DNA of 64,000 nucleotides from an uncultured Muribaculaceae bacterium (GTDB lineage: Bacteria; Bacteroidota; Bacteroidia; Bacteroidales; Muribaculaceae). Shown here piece by piece: positions 32,848-41,286 of this stretch. The position numbers were made by a program, and so were the translations under genes. The notes below the pieces were generated by a model that saw only the letters and a list, made by a program, of their open reading frames with translations, was not told the origin of the DNA and made no database searches. The DNA lies in contig CAJTWH010000001.1 in assembly GCA_910579995.1 (NCBI GenBank), positions 204,884 to 268,883 of the forward strand, given 5' to 3'. How positions within the stretch are numbered: position 1 is the stretch's first letter; every line of letters starts with the position of its first letter.

Positions 32848-32907
32848 GTAGCAAGTTTGTATAAATAGTAGCAGGTTTGTAAAAATTGTGTCAATTTTGT
32901 AAAATTT
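32848..32907. repeat. three contiguous 20-bp direct repeats
   Basis: GTAGCAAGTTTGTATAAATA (32848-32867), GTAGCAGGTTTGTAAAAATT (32868-32887) and GTGTCAATTTTGTAAAATTT (32888-32907) follow one another at an exact 20-base period. The shared core is GTnnCAnnTTTGTAnAAnT. They sit 37 bases upstream of the operon promoter's -33 element, which suits binding of a regulator on two or more turns of the helix. Confidence 0.7.
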
Positions 32908-32938
32908 AAGGGGCGCCTCACAGATGTGGGACGCCCCT
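32902..32938 (-). terminator. terminator of the FadL-like gene
   Basis: AGGGGCG/CGCCCCT stem extended inward with few mismatches, followed on the minus strand by TTAAATTTT. It lies 25 bases past the stop at 32963. Confidence 0.75.
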
Positions 32939-32962
32939 GATTTATGCAGGTCACGGTAGTGG

Positions 32963-34282
32963 TCAGAAGCTGACTCGGAATCCTATGGCCGGACACCATG
33001 AATGAACATTGTAGTCGGCTGTGAAAGTGGCTTTCTGCTGCAGGAGCAGGTCGTCGTAGGTGCAAGAGGCGTTGTCTTTGCCCAGACCGGCAACGTAGAG
33101 CAACGAGGCGTCTATGCTGAAATTCTTGATAGGCGAGAACGAGAAGCCTACCGAGGGCTCTATTTTTGTCATACCCGGGGTTTCGGGGTTGTAATGGGCG
33201 TCGTTGACGGGTGTAGTGTCAATCATCACACCGGCGCGGATGTCGAAGCGGTGTGTAAGCGAGTACTGAGTGCCCACGCGGAAGGTCCATGAGTTGTGGT
33301 AGTCCTTGGTGAGGTGCTGATTGTAGGCTGCAAGTGTCTCGCTGAGGAATTCGATGTCGAGAGTCTTGTATACGTTCCAGAATGTGAGCTGGGCGTCGGC
33401 AGCGAGCTGCAACTTCTCGATAGGTTTGTAAGCCACGCCGATGTTGAGTATTGCCGGAGCGGGCATTTCGGCGGCGAAGTTGGCTTGGTCGAGCACATTG
33501 AGCTTGCCTTGGAGCAACTGTTGGGCTAATTCGTTGGCATAGCGAAGCGAGGCGTCGCCCGATTTTACCTTCAGCGTCATTTTTGAGCGGAAAGAGGCAC
33601 CTACGGTCACCTTGCTGCTGATATCCCACATGGCACCTACGTTGAAGCCCACGGTGGTGGCGGCACGGCCGGTGAGGTTTACAGAGGCGGGAGTGTCGGT
33701 AAAGCGGTAGTCCTGACTCATGCTTGCCAGCAGGAGATTGAGCGAGCCGGGAGTTACGAGGCCTTTGTTGAGGTCAACGTTGCCCCATGTGATCATGGCG
33801 CCTGCACCGATTGATAGTCCCGGGATAATCTCCCATGCGATTGTGGGCTGCAGGGTGAAAGCCTTGAGGCTGACGCTCTGGTTGAGCACGGCGCCGGGCC
33901 AGTTGTCACCCCATGTGATACCGCTGCCGTAGGGTGTATAGAAGCTCACACCTGCGGCAAGATTGTCGTAGACTTTCATGCCGAGGTTGAATGCCATGGG
34001 GGTAGAGGCCGGGTTGGTGGTCTTGTAGTCAGTGCCGTTGACTTTGGCAGTGGCGTGGGCGAATATCCCTGTCACGCTGCCTTGGAAGTCGATGGTCTTC
34101 TCTTCAAAAGCAAGGCCGGCAGGGTTGAAAATCATGCTCTCGGCTCCGAGCTTGAGAGCTGTGCCGGTGTGGCCCATACCGTTCTGGCGTGCGCTGAGGG
34201 TGTTGATCTGATAGCCTTCGGCAGAGGCGCCAAAGACTGTGGCTGCAATCAGACAGCCTGTTGCAAAACTTTTTACTTTCAT
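32963..34282 (-). CDS. FadL/OMPP1-family outer-membrane transporter
   Basis: 439 residues with a signal peptide (MKVKSFATGCLIAATVFGASA) and a beta-barrel pattern ending in Phe (IGFRVSF). The family start is clear: EGYQINTLSARQNGMGHTGT and ESMIFNPAGLAF, as in FadL/TodX proteins that take up long-chain fatty acids and other hydrophobic compounds. YTPYGSGITWGDNWPG is the usual loop. Its start overlaps the stop of the hydroxyacid dehydrogenase by 4 bases, so the two are co-transcribed. The ligand is unknown. Confidence 0.9.
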   Translation of the reverse strand: MKVKSFATGCLIAATVFGASAEGYQINTLSARQNGMGHTGTALKLGAESMIFNPAGLAFEEKTIDFQGSVTGIFAHATAKVNGTDYKTTNPASTPMAFNLGMKVYDNLAAGVSFYTPYGSGITWGDNWPGAVLNQSVSLKAFTLQPTIAWEIIPGLSIGAGAMITWGNVDLNKGLVTPGSLNLLLASMSQDYRFTDTPASVNLTGRAATTVGFNVGAMWDISSKVTVGASFRSKMTLKVKSGDASLRYANELAQQLLQGKLNVLDQANFAAEMPAPAILNIGVAYKPIEKLQLAADAQLTFWNVYKTLDIEFLSETLAAYNQHLTKDYHNSWTFRVGTQYSLTHRFDIRAGVMIDTTPVNDAHYNPETPGMTKIEPSVGFSFSPIKNFSIDASLLYVAGLGKDNASCTYDDLLLQQKATFTADYNVHSWCPAIGFRVSF

Positions 34283-35238
34283 TTGTTTACCTTATTGATT
34301 GTATGTCCGTTGAGAAATGCTCGCGCATTTTCAAGGGCAATATTATAGAGTCGTTCGCGGGCTTCTGTCGAGGCCCATGCGATGTGGGGTGTGATAAAGC
34401 AGTTCCGCGCGCCGATGAGAGGGCAGTCGGACTTCGGCGGCTCGTTGCAGAGCACGTCAAGCCCGGCGGCAGCAATGCGCCCTTCGTTGAGAGCCTCGGC
34501 GAGAGCGGCCTCGTCGACAACAGGTCCGCGGGATGTGTTGATGAGTATCGCCGACGGTTTCATCATGCCCAAGGTGCGGGCGTCGACAAGATTGCGGGTC
34601 TGAGGGGTAAGAGGGCAGTGGAGGCTCACGACATCGCTCGTGCGGAAAATCTCATCTATGTCAGCTGCTTTTACATATCCTTGGGGCAGAGCTGATTGCT
34701 CTTTCGATGTGAAGACAAGAATCTTCATGCCGAGAGCTGCGGCTATTGCCGCGGTGGCGCTGCCCGTGTGCCCGAAACCTATCACGCCAAAAGTCTTGCC
34801 TGCAAGCTCGTGCCAGTCGGTCAGTCGGTATGAGAAGTCGGGGCAACGGCTCCAAGCTCCGTCGGCATTGTCGCGGGCGTAGTCGGCCACGCGGTTTGTG
34901 ATGGCAAGAAGCAATGATATGGCCTGCTGAGCTACCGACATGGTGCTGTAGGCAGGGATATTCGTTACTGTGATACCGGCATTGGTGGCTGCTTCGGTGT
35001 CGATGATATTATATCCTGTTGCCAATACTCCGATATATTCAAGTCCGGGCAATGCGGCGATGGTGGCGGCGTCGAAAGGCACTTTGTTGGTGAGCACCAT
35101 GCGTGCCCCTTGGCAGCGCTCAACTATCTTACCGGCCGGAGTGCGGTCATATACGGCTACGTTGCCGAAGGCTTGCCATCGCTGGTCGTCGGCTCCATAT
35201 ACGGTGGCGGCGTCGAGTATTACAATATCATGTTTCAT
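34279..35238 (-). CDS. D-2-hydroxyacid dehydrogenase (glycerate dehydrogenase-like)
   Basis: 319 residues, NAD-dependent. Rossmann motif FGVIGFGHTGSATAA, catalytic Arg in NTSRGPVVDE, Glu in LDVLCNEPP and His in FITPHIAWAS are all in place. SDVVSLHCPLTPQTRN is the family's second hallmark. It resembles HprA-type glycerate/hydroxypyruvate enzymes most. No ACT domain, so it is not a full-length SerA. Upstream is the prs terminator; downstream the FadL-like gene is coupled. Confidence 0.87.
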   Translation of the reverse strand: MKHDIVILDAATVYGADDQRWQAFGNVAVYDRTPAGKIVERCQGARMVLTNKVPFDAATIAALPGLEYIGVLATGYNIIDTEAATNAGITVTNIPAYSTMSVAQQAISLLLAITNRVADYARDNADGAWSRCPDFSYRLTDWHELAGKTFGVIGFGHTGSATAAIAAALGMKILVFTSKEQSALPQGYVKAADIDEIFRTSDVVSLHCPLTPQTRNLVDARTLGMMKPSAILINTSRGPVVDEAALAEALNEGRIAAAGLDVLCNEPPKSDCPLIGARNCFITPHIAWASTEARERLYNIALENARAFLNGHTINKVNK

Positions 35239-35255
35239 ATAGTTGTGTAAAAATT

Positions 35256-35291
35256 AAAGGAGCACGAACCGCAGCCGATCCGCGCTCCTTT
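35256..35291 (-). terminator. terminator of prs
   Basis: AAAGGAGC/GCTCCTTT outer stem with GC-rich inner pairing, followed on the minus strand by AATTTTT. Confidence 0.65.
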
Positions 35292-35395
35292 GTTAATATT
35301 AAGTTTCTTATGCGAAACTAAATGTCGGTGGTTTGTTGTTGGTGGTCAGCAAAAATGATACTTGCTGCCCCCAAACATCAAGATTTTAATCTTGT

Positions 35396-36340
35396 TTATT
35401 TGATAAGATACTGCGATGAAATAGATTCATTGCAGTGTACTCGACGGATTGTGTCGGCGAAGAGATGTGCCACAGAGATGATGGTGCACTTGGGGCAATC
35501 TTTGGTAAAGGGAATCGAGTTGGTGAAGATCATCTCGGTAAGAGCCGAGTCCATCACGCGCTGCGAAGCCGGGTCGCTCATGATGGCGTGCGAGGCCAGT
35601 GCGCGTACGCTCTTGGCGCCGTTTTCCATCATCAGGTCGGCAGCCTTGGTAATGGTGCCGGCGGTATCCACCATATCGTCGATGAGAATCACGTTCTTGT
35701 CTTTCACGTCGCCGATCACTGTCATCTTGGCTACAACGTTGGCTTTGGCGCGCTGTTTGTGGCAAAGTACCAGAGGCACATCAAGATATTTGGCGTAGCT
35801 GTTGGCACGCTTGGCACCGCCTACGTCGGGTGTGGCTATCACGAGGTCCTCGAGGTTGAGGCTCTGGATATAGGGGATAAACACCGACGAAGCATAGAGG
35901 TGGTCGAGAGGAATGTTGAAGAAGCCTTGGATCTGGTCGGCGTGGAGGTCCATGGTGATAACGCGGTCTGCTCCGGCGGTCACCAGAAGGTCCGACACAA
36001 GTTTGGCGGCAATCGACACGCGGGGTTTATCCTTGCGGTCCTGACGGGCCCAACCGAAGTAGGGCAGAACGGCGATGACCGCATGTGCCGAGGCACGCTT
36101 GGCAGCGTCGATCATCAGGAGCAGTTCCATCAGGTTGTCGCAGTTGGGGAAGGTGCTCTGAACGATGTAGACGTCGCAGCCGCGGACGGTTTCTTCGTAA
36201 GACACTTCGAACTCGCCGTCGGCGAAATGTTCGATTTTCATCTTGCCCAGCTCTACGCCGAGTTCTTTGCAGATTTCTTCGGCCATGTATTGCGATTTTG
36301 TGCCGGAGAAAATCTTAAAGGGGTGAAGGCTTGAATACAT
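35396..36340 (-). CDS. prs: ribose-phosphate pyrophosphokinase
   Basis: Makes PRPP from ribose-5-phosphate and ATP for nucleotide, His and Trp synthesis. 314 residues, class I. KIFSGTKSQYMAEEIC starts the protein; the ATP loop YFGWARQDRKDKPR, the metal site TMDLHADQIQGFF, the flexible KQR loop and the PRPP loop VILIDDMVDTAGTI all match. It follows the GH13 gene by 22 bases and is probably the last gene of patatin-GH13-prs. Confidence 0.97.
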   Translation of the reverse strand: MYSSLHPFKIFSGTKSQYMAEEICKELGVELGKMKIEHFADGEFEVSYEETVRGCDVYIVQSTFPNCDNLMELLLMIDAAKRASAHAVIAVLPYFGWARQDRKDKPRVSIAAKLVSDLLVTAGADRVITMDLHADQIQGFFNIPLDHLYASSVFIPYIQSLNLEDLVIATPDVGGAKRANSYAKYLDVPLVLCHKQRAKANVVAKMTVIGDVKDKNVILIDDMVDTAGTITKAADLMMENGAKSVRALASHAIMSDPASQRVMDSALTEMIFTNSIPFTKDCPKCTIISVAHLFADTIRRVHCNESISSQYLIK

Positions 36341-36362
36341 TAGAAAAGTATATAAGTTGATT

Positions 36363-38186
36363 TCAGGACTGTTTTTTATTCTTCTTGTAGCTCTTTTCGG
36401 GAGCCGGAGCCTTTGTCTCTTTCTTGGCTTTGGGAGCCTTGTCGTGCTTGGCAGCCTTGGGAGTCGGCTTGGGAGTGGCGGCGCGCAGAGGCTCGATGTG
36501 TCGGCGCGAGAGTTTCCATACCACGGCGTCGTGGGCTCCTACATGCACACGCAGCGGTTCGGTGGCGCTGAGGGTCTTGGCCTCGGTGGCTCCTCCGAGA
36601 AGCTCGCGGGCCTCTTCATCCACTCCCTGAGGGAAGTCGAGGGTGAGGAAGGCATGTGTGGGTATGTTGACGCTGATGTCGCTGTCGGTGTCGCCGAAGT
36701 TAGCGACTATCACAAGCAGGTCGTCGCCTTTGTGGCGCAGGAAAGCGTAGTGGCGGTGAGGGTTGAGCCCGGGATTGTCGAGGTTGACATACATCAGGTC
36801 GAAGAAATCGCCGTCGGCGATAGCAGGCTCACTGTTGGCAAGCGACAGAATCTCGCTGTAGCGTCGGCGAAGGGCTGATTCCTCCGGTGTGAGCACTCCC
36901 TTGCAAGTGCCATTGTCGAGCCAGCGGCGTACTGAGGCCACGCTCCAGTAGTCGAAGATGGTAGTGCGTCCGTCGTGGCCGCTGTAGCCTTCGGCGTCGG
37001 TGCCCGGTTCGCCGAGCTCCTGTCCGAAGTATATCATCATCGGGCCGCGGTTGATGTATGTCGACACCACCAGCGAGGGAATGGCCTTGCGGGCGTCACC
37101 GGCATAGAAAGGAGAGGCGAAGCGCTGCTCGTCGTGGTTTTCGAGGAAGTTGAGCATGTGCTCGCCAATGCCTTCCACAGCCTGCCAGCAACCGGTGATT
37201 TTGGCCGCCGAGCAGTTCTGGGTCTCTATGGCGCGGAGGGTGTCGTAGAGATTCACCTTGTCGTAAAGGTAATCGAAACCGCCGTAGTCGATAAAGGGGC
37301 GGTAGAGCCCGATGTCGTAGATTTCGGCTATGAAGATGATGTCGGGGTAATGCTGTTTTACCTGCGGTATCGCCCAGTGCCAGAATTCGAGAGGCACCAT
37401 GTGTACCATATCGCAGCGGAAGCCGTCTATCCCTTTGGCAGCCCAATAGCGCAGGATATGCAGCATTTTGAGCCAAGTGTCAGGCACGGGGTCGAAGTGA
37501 CGGCTGCCGTTGCCGTAGTCTACACCATAGTTGAGTTTTACGGTGTCGTACCAGTCGTTTACGCCCGGAAAGGCGGTGAAGCAGTCGTTGCCCGAGGCCT
37601 TGGCGGGAAATTCCACATAGTTGTCGCTGCCGCTGCCGAGGTCGATATGGGGAGCGAACTGTTGCCATGTGATATAGTAGAAGTTGTTGTCGGGGGCGAA
37701 AAACATCTCATGGTTGTCGCCGTTGCCGAAGTCTTCTATTCCGGCAGGCTTGACATCAGAGTGATATTGGCGGCCGACGTGGTTGGGCACGAAGTCGATG
37801 ATCACGCGCATGCCGGCGTCGTGTGTACGCTTTACAAGAGCCTCGAACTCGTCAATGCGGCGCGGTACGTCTACGGCGAGGTCGGGGTCGATGTCGTAGT
37901 AGTCGGTGATGGCGTAGGGGCTGCCGGCATGGCCTTTGATTACGTGCGGGTTGTGGCGCGCTATGCCGTAGGCGGTGTAGTCGGCGTCGTGGGCGTGCTC
38001 AAGCACACCGGTATACCACACGTGTGTGGCTCCGAGACCTCGGATAGAGTCAAGTACGGTGGCTGTGATGTCGTTGAGTTTGCCCGAACCGTTGATATCG
38101 ATGGTACCGTTTACAACGGGGGCCTCGCAATAATTTGCAAACAAGCGCGGCAACAGTTGGTAGATGATTGGCTTTACGTGGGTCAT
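36363..38186 (-). CDS. GH13 alpha-amylase family protein with basic C-terminal tail
   Basis: 607 residues, no signal peptide, so cytoplasmic. Barrel motifs: VIIDFVPNHVG (region I), GFRCDMVHMVP with the nucleophile Asp (region II), IIFIAEIYD with the acid Glu (region III) and FLENHDEQRFAS (region IV). It acts on alpha-glucosidic bonds; the exact activity cannot be read. After a beta-domain ending VWKLSRRH, a tail of about 45 residues is Lys/Pro/Ala-rich (TPKPTPKAAKHDKAPKAKK and onward), unlike most GH13 enzymes. It follows the patatin gene by 6 bases and precedes prs by 22. Confidence 0.88.
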   Translation of the reverse strand: MTHVKPIIYQLLPRLFANYCEAPVVNGTIDINGSGKLNDITATVLDSIRGLGATHVWYTGVLEHAHDADYTAYGIARHNPHVIKGHAGSPYAITDYYDIDPDLAVDVPRRIDEFEALVKRTHDAGMRVIIDFVPNHVGRQYHSDVKPAGIEDFGNGDNHEMFFAPDNNFYYITWQQFAPHIDLGSGSDNYVEFPAKASGNDCFTAFPGVNDWYDTVKLNYGVDYGNGSRHFDPVPDTWLKMLHILRYWAAKGIDGFRCDMVHMVPLEFWHWAIPQVKQHYPDIIFIAEIYDIGLYRPFIDYGGFDYLYDKVNLYDTLRAIETQNCSAAKITGCWQAVEGIGEHMLNFLENHDEQRFASPFYAGDARKAIPSLVVSTYINRGPMMIYFGQELGEPGTDAEGYSGHDGRTTIFDYWSVASVRRWLDNGTCKGVLTPEESALRRRYSEILSLANSEPAIADGDFFDLMYVNLDNPGLNPHRHYAFLRHKGDDLLVIVANFGDTDSDISVNIPTHAFLTLDFPQGVDEEARELLGGATEAKTLSATEPLRVHVGAHDAVVWKLSRRHIEPLRAATPKPTPKAAKHDKAPKAKKETKAPAPEKSYKKNKKQS

Positions 38187-38192
38187 GTCGGT

Positions 38193-39026
38193 TTATTCTT
38201 TCCTTGGGGTTGTTTTCCACATCCCGGCTGTCTTGAGAGCCTTGCGGGTGTGCATGTATCCGCTCACTACGAGTTCTTTGATCTTGCTGAGGTCAAAGAC
38301 TGCGTAGTCGGCTATCTCGGGAGTCTGTATGGAGAGGTCGCACAGCGCCATATCTTCTGCTTGGTTGGCTTTTGCCATCAGGTTGTATGTGCGGTATGCA
38401 ACGTCGATTATCGAGCTGTATTTCTGTTTCTTGCGCAGCGGGCTTACGTTTATGCCTATCAGAGTGCGGCATTTGTCGCGCAAGGCCCAAGCGGGCATGT
38501 TGCGCAGGACGCCGCCATCGACATAATGTGTGCCGTCTATTTCCACAGGCGGGAAGATGATAGGTATCGAGCACGAGGCTATCATCCTCGGGCCGATCTC
38601 GCCGCTGCTGAAGATGTGCGGACAGGCGTTGTCAAGGTCCGACGCTCCTATGAAAGTGGGAATGTTGAGGTCCTCGATATTGCGTTTGTCGCCTATATTG
38701 GAGAGGATGAAGTTCATGAATTTCTCTATCTTGAATATTCCGCCTTTTCCCCATGTGAGTTCTACAAAGTCGCGGAAAGTCTGCCCGGCGAATATGTCGG
38801 CCATATCGAGCGGACGTATTCCGGCGGCATATAGCACGGCTATCACCGAGCCGGCGCTGACACCGGCAATGGCGTCGGGCTTAAGCCCCGCTTCCTCGAT
38901 GGCCATCAGCGCACCGGCATGGGCAAAACCGCGGGCACCGCCGCCGCCAAGGGCTATGCCCAATTGATAGGGCCGCTCCTTAACTGTTTCGGAATCACTC
39001 CGTAATGTGGGGTTTATTAAAGACAT
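38193..39026 (-). CDS. patatin-like phospholipase
   Basis: 277 residues. Oxyanion loop GGGGARGFAHAGAL, the nucleophile elbow GVSAGS (GxSxG) and the catalytic Asp in HYVDGGVLRNMP are all present. This is the RssA/YchK-like bacterial patatin type: a cytoplasmic or membrane-peripheral lipid acyl hydrolase. It leads a minus-strand set with the GH13 gene and prs, and is divergent from the LytM-like gene. Confidence 0.9.
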   Translation of the reverse strand: MSLINPTLRSDSETVKERPYQLGIALGGGGARGFAHAGALMAIEEAGLKPDAIAGVSAGSVIAVLYAAGIRPLDMADIFAGQTFRDFVELTWGKGGIFKIEKFMNFILSNIGDKRNIEDLNIPTFIGASDLDNACPHIFSSGEIGPRMIASCSIPIIFPPVEIDGTHYVDGGVLRNMPAWALRDKCRTLIGINVSPLRKKQKYSSIIDVAYRTYNLMAKANQAEDMALCDLSIQTPEIADYAVFDLSKIKELVVSGYMHTRKALKTAGMWKTTPRKE

Positions 39027-39053
39027 TATTTAGTCTGAACTTCTTTACGACTG

Positions 39054-39084
39054 CAAAATTAGCGAGAAATTTCCGTTTCATCAA
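39054..39084 (-). promoter_or_regulatory. promoter of the patatin-GH13-prs transcript
   Basis: Minus strand TTG (39082-39084), 20 bases, TAATTTTG (39054-39061). Predicted leader about 22 bases. Confidence 0.6.
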
Positions 39085-39136
39085 TTTTTAAGACAATTTA
39101 TTTTTATCGGGTCGGCGAATCCTCATATCATTTTTG

Positions 39137-39144
39137 TAACTTTG
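39137..39144 (+). promoter_or_regulatory. -7 promoter box of the LytM-like gene
   Basis: TAACTTTG matches TAnnTTTG and ends 4 bases before the proposed GTG start at 39149, which would make the message leaderless. No clear TTTG at the -33 position. Confidence 0.45.
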
Positions 39145-39148
39145 TGCC

Positions 39149-39976
39149 GTGAAACTCAAAGACGCTGTAAGGCGACATGAGCCGGAATATAAGAACCCGC
39201 CACGTTATCGCCTCGATTTTATAAAGGAAAACACCTTCAACCGCATTTGGACCTTGCGCATGACCCGCGCAAGGGTGTTTGCCGTTACCGCCGCCATAAT
39301 AGCCGGTGGAGCGGCTTTGCTGTGGGTAATAATAGCATATACCCCTGTCAGACAGCTCTTGCCGGGAGCGCTCAAGGGCGACCTCAGGGCTGATTATATA
39401 GCGGCCGCGGTGAAGCTCGACTCGCTTGAGCAGGCGGCCTCGCTCAATGCCGCATATATAGCCAATATAGCCGCCATCATCAATGGCGATATCGCCGCCG
39501 CTGACTCTACAGTCGCCCAAATGGTGGCTATCGAGGATTCGCTTCTTGCCGCCGGAGAGGCCGAGCGGCAGTTTGTGCGCAGCTATGAGGCGCAGGAGCG
39601 TTTCAATCTCAGTGTGCTTTCGCCTATCGCCGCCGAGGGTATGATTTTCTCTTCGCCTGTGGGCTCTACGGCAACTACGGCTCCGCTGCCGGCTAAAGGC
39701 ATAGAGGTGAGCGGCCCCAAGGGGGCGGCTATGTCGGCAATCTACCGAGGTACGGTAGTGGCTGTGGTGGCGTCGCCCGACGGCACTTCTGCCGTGATGG
39801 TGCAGCACCCTAATGATTTTGTAAGTGTGTATTCGGGTTTAGGTGAGGTCTTTGCCGAGCGTGGAGCACGGGTGGAGGCCGGCCAGCGCTTGGGGCATGT
39901 AGGCCAGCGCCCTGCCACATTCGAACTCTGGCACAGCGGCTCGCCGCTCAATCCCGAAGATTATATCAATCTCTGA
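39149..39976 (+). CDS. degenerate LytM (M23) domain protein, EnvC-like
   Basis: 275 residues: a short basic cytoplasmic N-terminus, one membrane segment (residues 41-63, VFAVTAAIIAGGAALLWVII), a helical region (about 75-150), then a LytM fold (about 175-270). The fold is recognisable from VVAVVASPDGTSAVMVQHPN, ERGARVEAGQRLGHVG and PLNPEDYI, but every zinc ligand of active M23 peptidases is missing: no HxxxD, and the HxH motif is replaced by ATF in ATFELW. It is probably an amidase activator or structural factor at the cell wall, like EnvC or NlpD. The GTG start is preferred; an ATG at 39260 would remove the N-terminal 37 residues. Followed by the VanZ-like gene after 1 base. Confidence 0.75.
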   Translation: MKLKDAVRRHEPEYKNPPRYRLDFIKENTFNRIWTLRMTRARVFAVTAAIIAGGAALLWVIIAYTPVRQLLPGALKGDLRADYIAAAVKLDSLEQAASLNAAYIANIAAIINGDIAAADSTVAQMVAIEDSLLAAGEAERQFVRSYEAQERFNLSVLSPIAAEGMIFSSPVGSTATTAPLPAKGIEVSGPKGAAMSAIYRGTVVAVVASPDGTSAVMVQHPNDFVSVYSGLGEVFAERGARVEAGQRLGHVGQRPATFELWHSGSPLNPEDYINL

Positions 39977-39977
39977 G

Positions 39978-40370
39978 ATGAAAACCCTCTTCTGCTATTG
40001 GCCTACGGCTATAGTTGTGGCAGTGATTATATATGCCACTCTTTTTCCACATCCCGTCGGGGCCGATGAGTTGCCGGTTATTCCGGGAATAGACAAACTA
40101 ATCCACGCCATAATGTTCGGTGGCCTGACCGGTGCGCTGATATTCGACTATGCGCGCTCGCATGACCGCACCTTGCCGTCGCGCGGCATAGCGGCCTTGT
40201 TTGCCCTTGCTTCAACTTTAGCCGGTGGTGGCATAGAGTTGCTTCAGGACGCCATGCAACTTGGGCGCGGCGCCGATATCTACGATTTCATAGCCGACGC
40301 TGCCGGTGCGTTCGCCGCTTTTTTTATAGCGCCTGCGGCTGTCAGAGCAGTACTTCGGAGGGGTCGATGA
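39978..40370 (+). CDS. VanZ-like family membrane protein
   Basis: 130 residues with four hydrophobic segments. The VanZ pattern is present: IPGIDKLIHAIMFGGLTGAL, then GGIELLQDAMQLGRGADIYDFIADAAGA with the acidic DIxDFxAN-type motif. The family gives low-level teicoplanin resistance in some bacteria, but its biochemical role is unknown. It follows the LytM-like gene by one base, suggesting a cell-envelope role. Its last 29 bases overlap the end of the convergent regulator gene. Confidence 0.85.
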   Translation: MKTLFCYWPTAIVVAVIIYATLFPHPVGADELPVIPGIDKLIHAIMFGGLTGALIFDYARSHDRTLPSRGIAALFALASTLAGGGIELLQDAMQLGRGADIYDFIADAAGAFAAFFIAPAAVRAVLRRGR

Positions 40371-41286
40371 TATTGTTGAGGATGGCGTAGACCGTCAGGC
40401 CGGCGGGGGAGTGTATCTCCAGTTTCTGACAGATATTGCGGCGGTGTGTGGTCACGGTATGGACTGAAATACACAATTGCTCGGCAATTTCCTTGTTGCT
40501 CATGCCGCGGGCTATGCAGGCCACAATTTCTTTCTCGCGCTTGCCGAGAATGGTGCTTGTCTCGCGGGAGTTCTGATGGTCATCCTTGGCTGTGGCAGTG
40601 CGTATGGCAGAAATCTCGGCACGGGCTACAGCGGGCACGAGCAGGCGGTCTTCAACCTGACAATGGCTCACGAGGTCGGCCTCGCAGTTGATGATGTCGA
40701 AAAGCACTGAGTTGATGATATCGCCGTTGCCATCGGGGCAATAGTTGATAAGCACATCCTTGAGTCGGTTGAGTCGCTCGGAGATGGCGTCATGGTGCGA
40801 GGCGAACACCTCTATGCTGTAGTCGGCCGATACGGGACGTCCGTTCTGTATGCAGTCGATATATTCGAAGAGTGTGTCGTTCTCATAGTCCATGTGGCGG
40901 CGTACCTCGCCTACATATTCGTCGAAGAACCTGAGAATCGTCTGGGCCACTTCATTTGATATCGAGAAGTCTACGGCGAGGATAAACTTGCGGCGTATCG
41001 AGGGCAGGAAGAAGTCGAGAAAATAGCTGTGGGCGCGCCGCAGGTAGATCACGAGGCTGTCGAGCTTGACGCTGTCGGCGTCGAACGGTCGGCCGCTCAC
41101 CATATTGGCCACGGCAAGAAAGGTGGCGGTGTCAACTCCGGAAGAACTGCATACTTCATCTACTGATTGGTTGGCGAGTCGAAGCGGGAGACCGAAACGG
41201 CTTATGGCCATCAGCAGCAGACTGTTGTCGGCTATGAGGTCGCGAAGTTTCAGACTCGGTGTGTAAGGCAGATTTACCGGTATCAT
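40342..41286 (-). CDS. hemerythrin-like domain fused to a LuxR-type DNA-binding domain
   Basis: 314 residues. Residues 1-65 resemble the ScdA/YtfE N-terminal domain (LKLRDLIADNSLLLMAISRFG) but lack its usual Cys pair. Residues 80-215 are a hemerythrin-like four-helix bundle: H86 in RAHSYFLDFFLP, H131/E135 in RRHMDYENDTLF, H164 in FASHHDAI and H208/E212 in VSHCQVEDRLLVP, a full set of di-iron ligands. Residues 249-305 are a LuxR helix-turn-helix (EKEIVACIARGMSNKEIAEQ, then TVTTHRRNICQKL). It probably senses oxygen, nitric oxide or iron through a di-iron centre and controls transcription. It overlaps the SurA-like gene by 4 bases. Confidence 0.85.
   Translation of the reverse strand: MIPVNLPYTPSLKLRDLIADNSLLLMAISRFGLPLRLANQSVDEVCSSSGVDTATFLAVANMVSGRPFDADSVKLDSLVIYLRRAHSYFLDFFLPSIRRKFILAVDFSISNEVAQTILRFFDEYVGEVRRHMDYENDTLFEYIDCIQNGRPVSADYSIEVFASHHDAISERLNRLKDVLINYCPDGNGDIINSVLFDIINCEADLVSHCQVEDRLLVPAVARAEISAIRTATAKDDHQNSRETSTILGKREKEIVACIARGMSNKEIAEQLCISVHTVTTHRRNICQKLEIHSPAGLTVYAILNNIIDPSEVLL

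Noticed and set aside
36975..38834. 619-codon open frame on the plus strand opposite GH13 and patatin genes
   Set aside because: It runs antisense through two clear enzymes with complete motifs. Its product has no domain pattern and is Val/Gly/Ala-rich, as expected from a shadow frame of GC-rich codons.
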